13,339 nt of DNA from JANOGU01 sp964602115 (GTDB lineage Bacteria; Pseudomonadota; Alphaproteobacteria; Rhodobacterales; Rhodobacteraceae), in the NCBI GenBank assembly GCA_964602115.1, contig CAZRQN010000076.1, positions 1-13,339 on the forward strand. The letters are read 5' to 3'. The translations under genes were made by a program, and so were the position numbers. How positions within the stretch are numbered: position 1 is the stretch's first letter; every line of letters begins with the position of its first letter. This document shows, one piece after another, positions 6,035 to 13,339 of this stretch. The notes beneath the pieces were generated by a model. It was not told the DNA's origin and did not search any database. It saw only the letters and a program-made list of their open reading frames with translations.

Positions 6035-7945
6035 ATGAAGACGCTGGACCTCATCACCATCGGCCGGTCCTCGGTCGATCTCTACGGCGCCCAGGTCGGC
6101 GGCCGTCTGGAGGACATGGGCTCGTTCCAGAAATATGTCGGCGGCTCGCCCACCAACATGGCCACCGGCACCGCCCGGCTGGGGCTTCGTTCCGCGCTCA
6201 TCACCCGGGTGGGTGACGAGCACATGGGCCGCTTCCTGATCGAGGAACTGGCGCGCGAGGGGGTGGACACCCGCGGCATCGTCACCGACCCCGCGCGGCT
6301 GACCGCGCTCGTCATCCTCGGCATCCGCGACGAGCACCGCTTCCCGCTGATCTTCTACCGCGAGAACTGCGCCGACATGGCGCTGTGCGAGGACGACATC
6401 CGCCCGGAGTTCATCGCCGAGGCCCGTGCCGTCGTGGCCACCGGCACCCATCTCTCCCACCCCCGCACCGAGGCCGCCGTGCTCAAGGCCTTGCGGCTGG
6501 CGCGCCAGCGCGGCGGCCAGACGGCGCTCGACATCGACTATCGCCCCAACCTCTGGGGCCTGTCCGGCCATGGCGACGGCGAGAACCGCTTCATCGAAAG
6601 CGCCGAGGTGACGGCGAAGCTCCAGGCGCATCTCCAGCTTTTCGACCTGATCGTGGGCACGGAGGAGGAGTTCCACATCGCCGGCGGCTCCACCGACACG
6701 ATCGCCGCCCTGCGCGCGGTGCGGGCCGTTTCGCAGGCCACGCTGGTCTGCAAGCGCGGCGCCAGGGGCGCCGTCGCCTTCACCGGCGCCATTCCCGACA
6801 CGCTTGACGAGGGCGAGGCCGGCCCGGGTTTCCCCATCGAGGTGTTCAACGTCCTCGGCGCCGGCGACGGCTTCATGTCCGGCCTGCTGAAGGGCTGGCT
6901 CGACGGCGAGACCTGGCCGCGCGCGCTGGAATACGCCAATGCCTGCGGCGCCTTCGCCGTCAGCCGCCACGGCTGCACCCCGGCCTATCCCTCGCTGGCG
7001 GAACTGGAGTTCTTCCTCCGGCGCGGGGTGAAGACCCCGGCGCTGCGCCATGATGCAGAGCTGGAACAGATCCACTGGTCCACCAACCGTCACGGCGCCT
7101 GGCCGGAGATGCGCGTCTTCGCCTTCGACCACCGGGTGCAGATGGAGGCGATGGAGGGCGCCACGCCGGCCAGGATCGGCGCCTTCAAGGAACTGTGCCT
7201 GCAGGCCGCGTTGCAGGTGGCGGAAGGCCGGCCCGGCCACGGCGTGCTCTGCGACGACCGGCTCGGCCGCCGGGCGCTGCATGCCGCCGCCGGCACCGGC
7301 CTGTGGCTCGGCCGGCCGACCGAACTGCCGGGCTCGCGTCCGCTGGAGTTCGAGCCCGAGCTTGGCCCCGATCTCGGCGGCCTGTCGGAATGGCCGCTGA
7401 CCCAGGTGGTCAAGGTCCTGTGCTTCTGCCACCCCGAGGATGCGCCGGACCTGCAGGCGCGGCAGGAGGAGCAGGTGGCGCGCCTCTACCACGCCGCCCG
7501 CCGCAACCGGCTGGAATTCCTGCTGGAGATCATTCCCTCCAGGACCGGCCTGCCGGTGGCCGAGGACAGCTCCGCCCGGCTGATCCACCGCTTCTACGAT
7601 CTCGGCATCTTCCCCGACTGGTGGAAGCTCGAACCCTTCGACAGCGCCGCCGCCTGGGACAGGGCCTGCGCGGCCATCCGGGCGCGCGACCCCCATTGCC
7701 GGGGCATCGTGGTCCTCGGCCTCGACGCGCCCGAGGAGCAGCTGGCGCAGGCCTTCGCGCTGGCCGCCGCGCAGCCGCTGGTCAAGGGTTTCGCCGTCGG
7801 CCGCACCATCTTTGGCCAGGCCGCCCGCGACTGGCTGGCCGGACGGATGAACGACGATCAGGCGGTGGCCGACATGGCCGGCCGCTATGCGCGGCTCTGC
7901 CGCATCTGGGACGACGCCCGCCGGGGCGCAAGGAGTGCCGCATGA
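6035..7945 (+). CDS. iolC: bifunctional 5-dehydro-2-deoxygluconokinase / DUF2090 aldolase
   Basis: This 636-residue fusion has two domains. The PfkB kinase domain (about 1-320) starts LDLITIGRSSVDLYGAQVGG, has the sugar-binding YVGGSPTNMA near residue 34, and has VLGAGDGFMSG with the catalytic Asp at 278. It phosphorylates 5-dehydro-2-deoxygluconate at O6. The DUF2090 domain (about 335-636) is an aldolase-like TIM barrel with a phosphate-site-like VKGFAVGRTIFG (583-594). It probably cleaves the product to dihydroxyacetone phosphate and malonate semialdehyde, the step done by IolJ in Bacillus. That assignment is from family annotation, not from residues I can prove catalytic. The ATG follows a GGGGGCGGA ribosome site. 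The TGA overlaps the iolD ATG (ATGA). This fusion is common in proteobacterial iol clusters. Confidence 0.92.
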   Translation: MKTLDLITIGRSSVDLYGAQVGGRLEDMGSFQKYVGGSPTNMATGTARLGLRSALITRVGDEHMGRFLIEELAREGVDTRGIVTDPARLTALVILGIRDEHRFPLIFYRENCADMALCEDDIRPEFIAEARAVVATGTHLSHPRTEAAVLKALRLARQRGGQTALDIDYRPNLWGLSGHGDGENRFIESAEVTAKLQAHLQLFDLIVGTEEEFHIAGGSTDTIAALRAVRAVSQATLVCKRGARGAVAFTGAIPDTLDEGEAGPGFPIEVFNVLGAGDGFMSGLLKGWLDGETWPRALEYANACGAFAVSRHGCTPAYPSLAELEFFLRRGVKTPALRHDAELEQIHWSTNRHGAWPEMRVFAFDHRVQMEAMEGATPARIGAFKELCLQAALQVAEGRPGHGVLCDDRLGRRALHAAAGTGLWLGRPTELPGSRPLEFEPELGPDLGGLSEWPLTQVVKVLCFCHPEDAPDLQARQEEQVARLYHAARRNRLEFLLEIIPSRTGLPVAEDSSARLIHRFYDLGIFPDWWKLEPFDSAAAWDRACAAIRARDPHCRGIVVLGLDAPEEQLAQAFALAAAQPLVKGFAVGRTIFGQAARDWLAGRMNDDQAVADMAGRYARLCRIWDDARRGARSAA

Positions 7946-9777
7946 CCGAGACCATCCGCCTCACCGCCGCCCAGGCCGCCATCCGCTACATCGCCGCCCA
8001 GCGGAACGAAGAGGGCGCGAGGTTCATCGAAGGCGTCTGGGCGATCTTCGGCCATGGCAATGTCGCGGGCCTGGGCGAGGCGCTGCATGCCCACCGCGAC
8101 CAGCTTCCCACCTGGCGCGGCCACAACGAGCAAAGCATGGCCCATGCCGCCGTGGCCTTCGCCAAGGCCGCCAGGCGCCGCCGGGCCATGGCGGTGACGA
8201 CCTCCATCGGCCCCGGCGCGCTCAATGTGGTGACGGCGGCGGCGGTGGCCCATGTCAACCGCTTGCCCATGCTGATCCTGCCCGGCGACGTCTTCGCCAG
8301 CCGCGCCCCCGATCCGGTGCTGCAGCAGGTGGAGGATTTCGGCGACGGCACCGTCTCGGCCAACGACTGCTTCCGCCCGGTCAGCCGCTATTTCGACCGC
8401 ATCACCCGGCCCGAGCACCTGCTGACCGCCCTGCCCCGCGCCTTCCGGGTGATGACCGATCCGGCGGAATGCGGCCCGGTGACGCTGGCCTTCTGCCAGG
8501 ACGTGCAGGCCGAGGCCTTCGACTTCCCGGCCTCCTTCTTCGCGCCCAGGGTGTGGCGCATCCGCCGGCCCGAGCCCGATGCCGGGGAACTGGCCGAGGC
8601 GCTGGCGCTGGTCCGGGGCGCGAAACAGCCGGTGATCGTCGCCGGCGGCGGGGTGATCTATTCCGGCGCCGAGGCCGAACTGGCCGCCTTCGCCAGCGCC
8701 CATGGCATTCCGGTGGTGGAAACCCAGGCCGGCAAGTCGGCGCTGGCCCATGACCATCCGCTGAACTTCGGGCCGGTCGGGGTGACCGGCAATTCCTCGG
8801 CCAACCGCGTCTGCGAGGCGGCGGATGTGGTGATCGGCCTCGGCACCCGCTTCCAGGACTTCACCACCGGCAGCTGGGCGCTGTTCAAGAACCCGGCCCG
8901 CCGGCTCCTGTCGATCAATGTCCAGCCCCATGACGCGGCCAAGCACGGGGCGGCGAGCCTCGTCGCCGACGCCGGCATCGCCCTTGCCGCGCTGCATGCC
9001 GCGCTGGGCCTCCACCGCTTCCCCGCCCCCGACGCAGGGCTGAAGGCCGAGGCAAGGGCGGCGGCGGCGGCGGCCAAGGCGGCGCCCGCCCCCGGCAACG
9101 CCCTGCCCAGCGATGCCCAGGTGGTGGGCGCGGTCAACCGCGCCGCCGGCCCCGAGACGGTGGTGATGGGCGCCGCCGGCACCATGCCCGGCTCGCTCCA
9201 CCAGCTGTGGGACGCGTCGCCGGGCGGCTATCACATGGAATACGGCTTCTCCTGCATGGGCTACGAGATCGCCGGCGCCATCGGTATCCGCATGGCCCGG
9301 CCAAGGGCGCAGGTCGTCTGCATGCTGGGCGATGGCAGCTACATGATGGCCAATTCCGAACTGGCCACGGCGGTGATGATGGGCCTGCCCTTCACCGTCG
9401 TCATCACCGACAACCGGGGCTATGGCTGCATCAACCGCCTGCAGAAGGCGACCGGCGGGGCGGCGTTCAACAACCTCCTCGACGACAGCCACCATGTCAC
9501 GCCCTCGGCCATCGACTTCGTCGCCCATGCCGCCAGCATGGGGGCCGAGGCGGTCAAGGCCGGCTCCATCGCCGCCCTGGAAGCGGCGCTCGCCGCCCCC
9601 GCCCCCGCCGACCGCCCGCGCGTCATCGTCATCGACACCGACCCCGGCCCCTCGGGCGCCGAGGGCGGCGGCGCCTGGTGGGACGTGGGCGTGCCCGAGG
9701 TCTCCAGCCGGCCGGACGTGGCCGATGCCCGGGCCCGCTTTGATGCGGGCCGCCAGAACCAACGACTTGCGGACTGA
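7942..9777 (+). CDS. iolD: 3D-(3,5/4)-trihydroxycyclohexane-1,2-dione acylhydrolase
   Basis: IolD is a thiamine-diphosphate enzyme that hydrolyses the cyclic diketone made by IolE to 5-deoxy-D-glucuronate. The 611-residue protein shows the three-part acetolactate-synthase-like fold. The N-terminal PYR domain has RGHNEQSMAHAA with the cofactor-activating Glu at 63. A central domain follows, with PVIVAGGGVIYSGAEAEL. The C-terminal PP domain has the ThDP/Mg2+ motif GDGSYMMANSELATA (Asp 464), completed by ITDNRGYGCINRLQ. The ATG shares ATGA with the iolC stop, with AGGAG inside iolC as ribosome site. An Ala-rich linker (about 375-390) joins the central and C-terminal domains. The length is slightly below that of the Bacillus enzyme. 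IolE starts five bases after the stop. Confidence 0.95.
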   Translation: MTETIRLTAAQAAIRYIAAQRNEEGARFIEGVWAIFGHGNVAGLGEALHAHRDQLPTWRGHNEQSMAHAAVAFAKAARRRRAMAVTTSIGPGALNVVTAAAVAHVNRLPMLILPGDVFASRAPDPVLQQVEDFGDGTVSANDCFRPVSRYFDRITRPEHLLTALPRAFRVMTDPAECGPVTLAFCQDVQAEAFDFPASFFAPRVWRIRRPEPDAGELAEALALVRGAKQPVIVAGGGVIYSGAEAELAAFASAHGIPVVETQAGKSALAHDHPLNFGPVGVTGNSSANRVCEAADVVIGLGTRFQDFTTGSWALFKNPARRLLSINVQPHDAAKHGAASLVADAGIALAALHAALGLHRFPAPDAGLKAEARAAAAAAKAAPAPGNALPSDAQVVGAVNRAAGPETVVMGAAGTMPGSLHQLWDASPGGYHMEYGFSCMGYEIAGAIGIRMARPRAQVVCMLGDGSYMMANSELATAVMMGLPFTVVITDNRGYGCINRLQKATGGAAFNNLLDDSHHVTPSAIDFVAHAASMGAEAVKAGSIAALEAALAAPAPADRPRVIVIDTDPGPSGAEGGGAWWDVGVPEVSSRPDVADARARFDAGRQNQRLAD

Positions 9778-9782
9778 AAGAC

Positions 9783-10697
9783 ATGATCCTTTACGGCACC
9801 AATCCCATCGCCTGGACCAATGACGACGACCGGACCATCGGCGCGCATCTGACGCTCGACGACTGCCTGAACGACACCGCCCGCATCGGCTTCGACGGGA
9901 TCGAGAAGGGACACAGGTTCCCCACCGATGCCGCGGGCCTCAAGGCCGTGCTGGAACCGCGCGGCCTGCGCTTCGTCTCCGGCTGGCATTCGACCAACCT
10001 GCTGGTGAACTCGCTGGAGGAGGAAAAGCGCGCCATGGACCCGGCGCTCGACCTGCTCGTCGCCATGGGCTCGAAGGTGATCATCGCCTGCGAGACCTCG
10101 AACGCCATCCATGGCAACGACGCCGTGGCCGTCAACGACCGGCCCCGGCTGAAGTCCGACCAGTGGCCGGGCTTCGGCGCCGGGATCGAGGCGCTGGCCG
10201 CCCATGCCGCACAGCGCGGCATCACCCTCGTCTATCACCACCACATGGGTACCGTGGTGGAAACGATGGAGGAGATCAGCGCCCTGATGCTCTCCACCGG
10301 CCCGCAGACCCGGCTGCTCCTCGACACCGGGCATTGCTATTTCGGCGGCGGCGACCCGGTGGCGCTGGCCGACCGCTGGATGTCCCGCGTCCGGCATATC
10401 CACGCCAAGAACGTCCGCCCGGAGATCATGGCCCAGGTGCGCAACGAGGGGCTGAGCTTCCTCGAAGGCGTGCGCCGGGGGGTCTTCACCGTGCCGGGCG
10501 ACCGCGAGGGCGCGGTGGATTTCCTGCCGGTGCTGCAGCGGGCCGCCGATCATGGCTATCAGGGCTGGCTGGTGATCGAGGCGGAGCAGGATTCCCGGGT
10601 CCGCGATCCGGCGGTCTATCAGTCGATGGGCCTCGGCGCGCTGCGCGCCTTCGCCCGCGCCGCCGGGCTCGACGCCGGCCTGCCGGTTGCCGCCTGA
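9783..10697 (+). CDS. iolE: myo-inosose-2 dehydratase
   Basis: IolE removes water from 2-keto-myo-inositol (scyllo-inosose) to give the cyclic diketone that IolD opens. The 304-residue length and the xylose-isomerase-like TIM-barrel pattern fit the family. It begins MILYGTNPIAWTNDDD. The likely metal and active-site positions are Glu 41 (GFDGIEKG), the His run 152-154 (YHHHMGT), DTGHC (181-185), HIH (205-207) and Glu 266 (VIEAEQD). The ATG lies five bases after the iolD stop with only a weak GAAAG ribosome site, so coupling to iolD is likely. The last base of its TGA is the first base of the iolB ATG. No defect is visible. Confidence 0.93.
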   Translation: MILYGTNPIAWTNDDDRTIGAHLTLDDCLNDTARIGFDGIEKGHRFPTDAAGLKAVLEPRGLRFVSGWHSTNLLVNSLEEEKRAMDPALDLLVAMGSKVIIACETSNAIHGNDAVAVNDRPRLKSDQWPGFGAGIEALAAHAAQRGITLVYHHHMGTVVETMEEISALMLSTGPQTRLLLDTGHCYFGGGDPVALADRWMSRVRHIHAKNVRPEIMAQVRNEGLSFLEGVRRGVFTVPGDREGAVDFLPVLQRAADHGYQGWLVIEAEQDSRVRDPAVYQSMGLGALRAFARAAGLDAGLPVAA

Positions 10698-11503
10698 TGT
10701 CCCGCCTCCTCCTCCGCCCCCGCGCCTCCACCGGCCTCGTCCACCGGATCACGCCGCAGTCGGCGGGCTGGTCCTATGTCGGCTTCTCGCTCTGGCGGCT
10801 GGCGGCGGGGCAGGCGGTTCAGGGCAACATGGGGGCGGAGGAGGGGATCCTCGTCCTTGTCGAGGGCCATGCCACCGTCACGGCGGAGGGCCGCAGTTTC
10901 GGCCGCCTCGGCGACCGCATGGACGTCTTCGACAAGACCGCGCCCCATGCGGTCTATGTCCCCGGCGGCGCCGACTGGACCGCCCGGGCGGAGACCGCGC
11001 TGACGCTGGCCCTCTGCACCGCCCCGGCGACCAGGGCCTATCCTGCGGCGCAGATCGGTCCCGAAGGCATTGCCCGGGTGACGCGCGGCAAGGGCGGCAA
11101 TACCCGCTATATCCATCCCATTGCCATGGAGGAGCGCGACGTCGCCTCCTCCCTGCTCGTCACCGAGGTCTATACGCCCGAAGGCCACTGGTCGTCCTAC
11201 CCGCCGCACCGGCATGACGAGGACGATTTCCCCCGGATGACCTATCTGGAAGAGACCTACTATCACCGGATCAACCCGGCGACGGGCTACGGCCACCAGC
11301 GCGTCTTCACCGACGATCTCAGCCTCGACGAGACGATGACCGTGCGCGACCACGATGTCGTCCTCGTGCCGCGCGGCCACCACCCCTGCGGCGTGCCCTG
11401 GGGCCACGAGATGTACTATCTCAACGTCATGGCCGGCCCCCGCCGCGCCTGGCGCTTCGCGATGCACCCCGATTTCGCCTGGCTCGCCGCCCGCGACGCC
11501 TGA
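10697..11503 (+). CDS. iolB: 5-deoxy-glucuronate isomerase
   Basis: IolB isomerises 5-deoxy-D-glucuronate to 5-dehydro-2-deoxy-D-gluconate, the substrate of the IolC kinase. The start is set at ATG 10697, which overlaps the iolE stop by one base (TGATG) and gives 268 residues, the family's usual size. The frame stays open far upstream inside iolE, but those residues are not IolB. The protein is a double cupin: the N-terminal barrel begins SRLLLRPRAS, and the C-terminal barrel carries the metal-site cluster HRHDEDD (171-177), EETYYHRI, and GHHPC (227-231). It has no Shine-Dalgarno of its own and probably depends on re-initiation after iolE. It is the last iol gene of the run. A long inverted repeat follows 15 bases after its stop. 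Confidence 0.94.
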   Translation: MSRLLLRPRASTGLVHRITPQSAGWSYVGFSLWRLAAGQAVQGNMGAEEGILVLVEGHATVTAEGRSFGRLGDRMDVFDKTAPHAVYVPGGADWTARAETALTLALCTAPATRAYPAAQIGPEGIARVTRGKGGNTRYIHPIAMEERDVASSLLVTEVYTPEGHWSSYPPHRHDEDDFPRMTYLEETYYHRINPATGYGHQRVFTDDLSLDETMTVRDHDVVLVPRGHHPCGVPWGHEMYYLNVMAGPRRAWRFAMHPDFAWLAARDA

Positions 11504-11518
11504 GCGCACCGCCTCTCG

Positions 11519-11600
11519 GCCGCTCATCGAGCCCTTGCGGGCTCTCCTCGCGGGCGAGGCGCGCGGCGCGAGGAGAGCCCCCACGGGCTCGATGAGCGGC
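11519..11600. repeat. 82-base near-perfect inverted repeat between convergent genes
   Basis: Two 34-base arms (11519-11552 and 11567-11600) are complementary at 32 of 34 positions around a 14-base GC-rich centre. The mismatches are T11535/C11584 and C11538/C11581. Pairing stops sharply at both outer ends. Each arm also contains its own small hairpin: GAGCCC-TTGC-GGGCTC (11529-11544) and GAGCCC-CCAC-GGGCTC (11575-11590). The element can therefore fold as one long stem or as two small ones, the layout of paired REP/BIME-type units. It fills the gap between the iolB stop and the stop of the convergent hydrolase gene, so bidirectional transcription termination is the likeliest effect, although there is no T-run. 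A small non-autonomous repeat element is the main alternative. Confidence 0.85.
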
Positions 11601-11608
11601 GACTTGGC

Positions 11609-12382
11609 TCAGATCCCGTCGAGGCAGGCCGCCAGCAGCGCGCTGTCCGGGTCGGCCAGATCGTCGATCACGTCGAAATGGTGCCGCCCGGGCGCGACGG
11701 TCCAGGGGCAGTCCCAGGCCTCTGACAGCGTGCGCGCCTGCCACAGGAAGGCCGGCCGCTCCTGCCCGCCCACCCAGACATGGGCCTCGGCCCGCCGGGG
11801 CAGCCGGGCCGGGCTCTCCGCCGCCGCCACCGCCGCGTCGATCCCGAGGGTGGCGTTCATCGCGGTCTCGCGCAGCGGCTCCAGCTCGGCAAGCGGCGAG
11901 ATCGGGACCACCCGCCGGACCTGCCGGGGCCCGTCCGCGCAGCCCATCCGCGCCGCGAGATGCCCCCCTGCCGAATGGCCCGTCACCACCAGCGGCCCAG
12001 CGACCCTGGCGGCGGCGGCAGCGCAGGCCGCCGCGACCTCGACCGCCATGGCCCCGAGAGGGGCGGCCGGGGCCAGCGTGTAGGAGGGCAGCGCGCAGGC
12101 CCAGCCCCGCGCCAGCGCGCCGGCCGCCAGATGCGACCAGTCCCGCCGGTCGAAGAGCATCCAGTAGCCGCCATGGACGAAGACCAGAAGCCCGCGCGGC
12201 GCGCCCTCGGGCAGGAACAGGTCCAGCCGGTTCCGCTCTGCCGGTCCGTAGGAAAGCTCCTCCCACCGCGCCGTGGCGCGGAAACCTGCGGCCGCCGCCT
12301 GCCAGCGCGCCGCATAGAGCTCCCCTCCGGGGATGAAGGCCCCGTTGGCATAGGCCCGGTCGGCCTGCGCGGCACGTTCCAT
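11609..12382 (-). CDS. alpha/beta hydrolase, arylformamidase-like esterase
   Basis: This 257-residue cytoplasmic protein has the hormone-sensitive-lipase/arylformamidase pattern. The oxyanion-hole motif is HGGYW (70-74), the nucleophile elbow is GHSAGG with Ser 137, and the likely catalytic His 235 is in GRHHFDVIDD. Glu 208 (GGQERPAF) is a candidate acid residue. HGGYW followed by a DWSHLA-type segment resembles kynurenine formamidase-like proteins, which hydrolyse N-formylkynurenine. No other tryptophan-degradation gene is visible, so the substrate is unknown and a general carboxylesterase is equally possible. There is no signal peptide. The ATG (12382-12380) follows GAGGGG with suitable spacing. 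The gene is divergent from the succinate-semialdehyde dehydrogenase gene across 72 bases and convergent with iolB. Confidence 0.85.
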   Translation of the reverse strand: MERAAQADRAYANGAFIPGGELYAARWQAAAAGFRATARWEELSYGPAERNRLDLFLPEGAPRGLLVFVHGGYWMLFDRRDWSHLAAGALARGWACALPSYTLAPAAPLGAMAVEVAAACAAAAARVAGPLVVTGHSAGGHLAARMGCADGPRQVRRVVPISPLAELEPLRETAMNATLGIDAAVAAAESPARLPRRAEAHVWVGGQERPAFLWQARTLSEAWDCPWTVAPGRHHFDVIDDLADPDSALLAACLDGI

Positions 12383-12454
12383 CCCGACCCCTCAAACTGG
12401 ACTTTCCGCCGCCGAAGATGCAGGAGGGAGCAAAAGCCGGCAAGGGAGGCCGCC

Positions 12455-13339
12455 ATGCTCGATTCCGTCACCGACCTGCGGGCAATCCTGAAAGACGACA
12501 GCCTGCTGCAGACCCGCGCCTTCATCGCCGGGGAATGGGTGGAGGCGGCGGACGGCGCCAGCTTCGCAGTCCGCAACCCGGCGCGCGGCGACGTGATCTG
12601 CACCGTGCCGGATCTGACGCGGGCCGACGCCGCCCGGGCCATCGACGCGGCAGTCAAGGCGCAGAAGGAATGGGCGGCGCGCACCGGCAAGGAACGTGCC
12701 GCCATCCTGCGCAAATGGGCCGACCTGATGGTCGCCAATGCCGACGACCTCGGCGCCATCCTCACCGCCGAGATGGGCAAGCCCCTGGCCGAGGCACGCG
12801 GCGAGATCGTCTATGGCGCGGGCTTCGTCGAATGGTTCGGCGAGGAGGCCAAGCGCGTCTATGGCGAGACCATCCCCGGCCACCAGCGCGACAAGCGCAT
12901 CACGGTGCTGAAACAGCCGATCGGCGTCGCGGCCTCGATCACGCCCTGGAACTTCCCCAACGCGATGATCGCCCGCAAGGTCGCCCCGGCGCTGGCGGTG
13001 GGCTGCGGCTTCGTCGCCCGCCCGGCGGCGGAAACGCCGCTTTCGGCCCTGGCCATGGCGGTCCTGGGTGAACGCGCCGGCCTGCCCAAGGGCATCTTCT
13101 CGGTCATCACCTCCAAGCGCTCCTCCGAGATCGGCAAGGAATTCTGCGAGAACCCGGGCGTCCGCAAGCTGACCTTCACCGGCTCCACCGAAGTGGGGCG
13201 CATCCTGCTACGCCAGGCGGCCGAGCAGGTGATGAAATGCTCGATGGAGCTTGGCGGCAATGCGCCCTTCATCGTCTTCGACGACGCCGATCTCGATGCG
13301 GCGGTCGAAGGCGCGATGATCTCCAAGTTCCGCAACAAC
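12455..13339 (+). CDS. gabD: NAD(P)-dependent succinate-semialdehyde dehydrogenase-like aldehyde dehydrogenase, 3' end outside window
   Basis: The frame is open from ATG 12455 to the window end (295 codons, beginning MLDSVTDLRAILKDD), with AGGGAGG a few bases upstream. It is an aldehyde dehydrogenase. The cofactor-binding region has TPWNFPNAMIARKVAPALA, then FTGSTEVGR, and MELGGNAPFIVFDDADLD with the general-base Glu at 265. The window ends at FRNN, immediately before the expected catalytic-cysteine segment. The similarity is strongest to GabD, which oxidises succinate semialdehyde to succinate in GABA and related catabolism. Position 189, usually the Lys of KPA that contacts the cofactor ribose, is Arg (FVARPAAETPLSA). 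Another semialdehyde dehydrogenase is possible. It is not of the malonate-semialdehyde (IolA) type by these motifs, so it is probably not part of the inositol pathway. Confidence 0.88.
   Translation, partial: MLDSVTDLRAILKDDSLLQTRAFIAGEWVEAADGASFAVRNPARGDVICTVPDLTRADAARAIDAAVKAQKEWAARTGKERAAILRKWADLMVANADDLGAILTAEMGKPLAEARGEIVYGAGFVEWFGEEAKRVYGETIPGHQRDKRITVLKQPIGVAASITPWNFPNAMIARKVAPALAVGCGFVARPAAETPLSALAMAVLGERAGLPKGIFSVITSKRSSEIGKEFCENPGVRKLTFTGSTEVGRILLRQAAEQVMKCSMELGGNAPFIVFDDADLDAAVEGAMISKFRNN

Noticed and set aside
10163..10696. Extension of iolB upstream to 10163 in the same open frame
   Set aside because: The added segment lies wholly inside iolE in another frame and reads as Arg/Pro-rich shadow sequence. 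The TGATG junction at 10695-10699 is the natural start.
12418..13071. A 217-codon plus-strand frame overlapping the aldehyde dehydrogenase
   Set aside because: It is out of frame with the conserved aldehyde dehydrogenase reading, which starts at 12455 and is open to the window end.
1..13339. Search for CRISPR arrays, tRNA/rRNA genes, transposases, phage or toxin-antitoxin genes
   Set aside because: None could be supported. All long open frames with conserved motifs are metabolic, transport, regulatory or housekeeping genes, and no evenly spaced direct repeats were seen.

Overview
This is a high-GC, gene-dense bacterial chromosomal segment. The gene families, their order and the heavy use of overlapping ATGA/TGATG start-stop junctions suggest an alphaproteobacterium, most likely Rhodobacterales (Paracoccaceae-like). 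That assignment rests on protein recognition and gene order, not on a search. There are no RNA genes, CRISPR arrays, insertion sequences or phage genes that I can support, and no gene-free stretch exceeds about 210 bases.

Layout. (1) 1-2442, plus strand: the 3' end of acetyl-CoA synthetase (acs), a 205-base spacer with three short hairpins, then an MHS-type MFS transporter that carries an unusually long Ala/Lys-rich predicted periplasmic insertion. A GC-rich hairpin at 2467-2490 ends this block. (2) 2506-3557, minus strand: truA (tRNA pseudouridine synthase), translationally coupled to an 89-residue three-helix membrane protein of unknown function. (3) 3662-5041, plus strand: a YcjX-family P-loop NTPase, divergent from truA. 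(4) 5135-11503, plus strand: a myo-inositol catabolism cluster in the order rpiR-type regulator (iolR-like), iolC (kinase fused to a DUF2090 aldolase domain), iolD, iolE, iolB. (5) 11519-11600: a striking 82-base near-perfect inverted repeat between convergent genes. (6) 11609-12382, minus strand: an alpha/beta hydrolase related to arylformamidase-type esterases. Divergent from it, and running off the window, is the 5' two-thirds of an NAD(P)-dependent succinate-semialdehyde dehydrogenase-like gene (gabD), cut off just before its catalytic cysteine.

How the genes work together. IolE dehydrates scyllo-inosose, IolD opens the ring, IolB isomerises 5-deoxyglucuronate to 5-dehydro-2-deoxygluconate, and the IolC kinase domain phosphorylates it. 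The fused DUF2090 domain is the likely aldolase that splits the product to dihydroxyacetone phosphate and malonate semialdehyde. The inositol dehydrogenase (iolG), the malonate-semialdehyde dehydrogenase (iolA) and an inositol transporter are not in this window and must lie elsewhere. The regulator probably represses the cluster: motifs close to the GGAA-N6-TTCC site I recall for Sinorhizobium IolR lie in front of both iolR and iolC. The acs-MHS pair suggests acetate or short-chain acid uptake and activation.

I did not find a convincing undescribed multi-gene system. The most unusual items are the 82-base inverted repeat downstream of iolB and the extra helical domain inside the MHS transporter.
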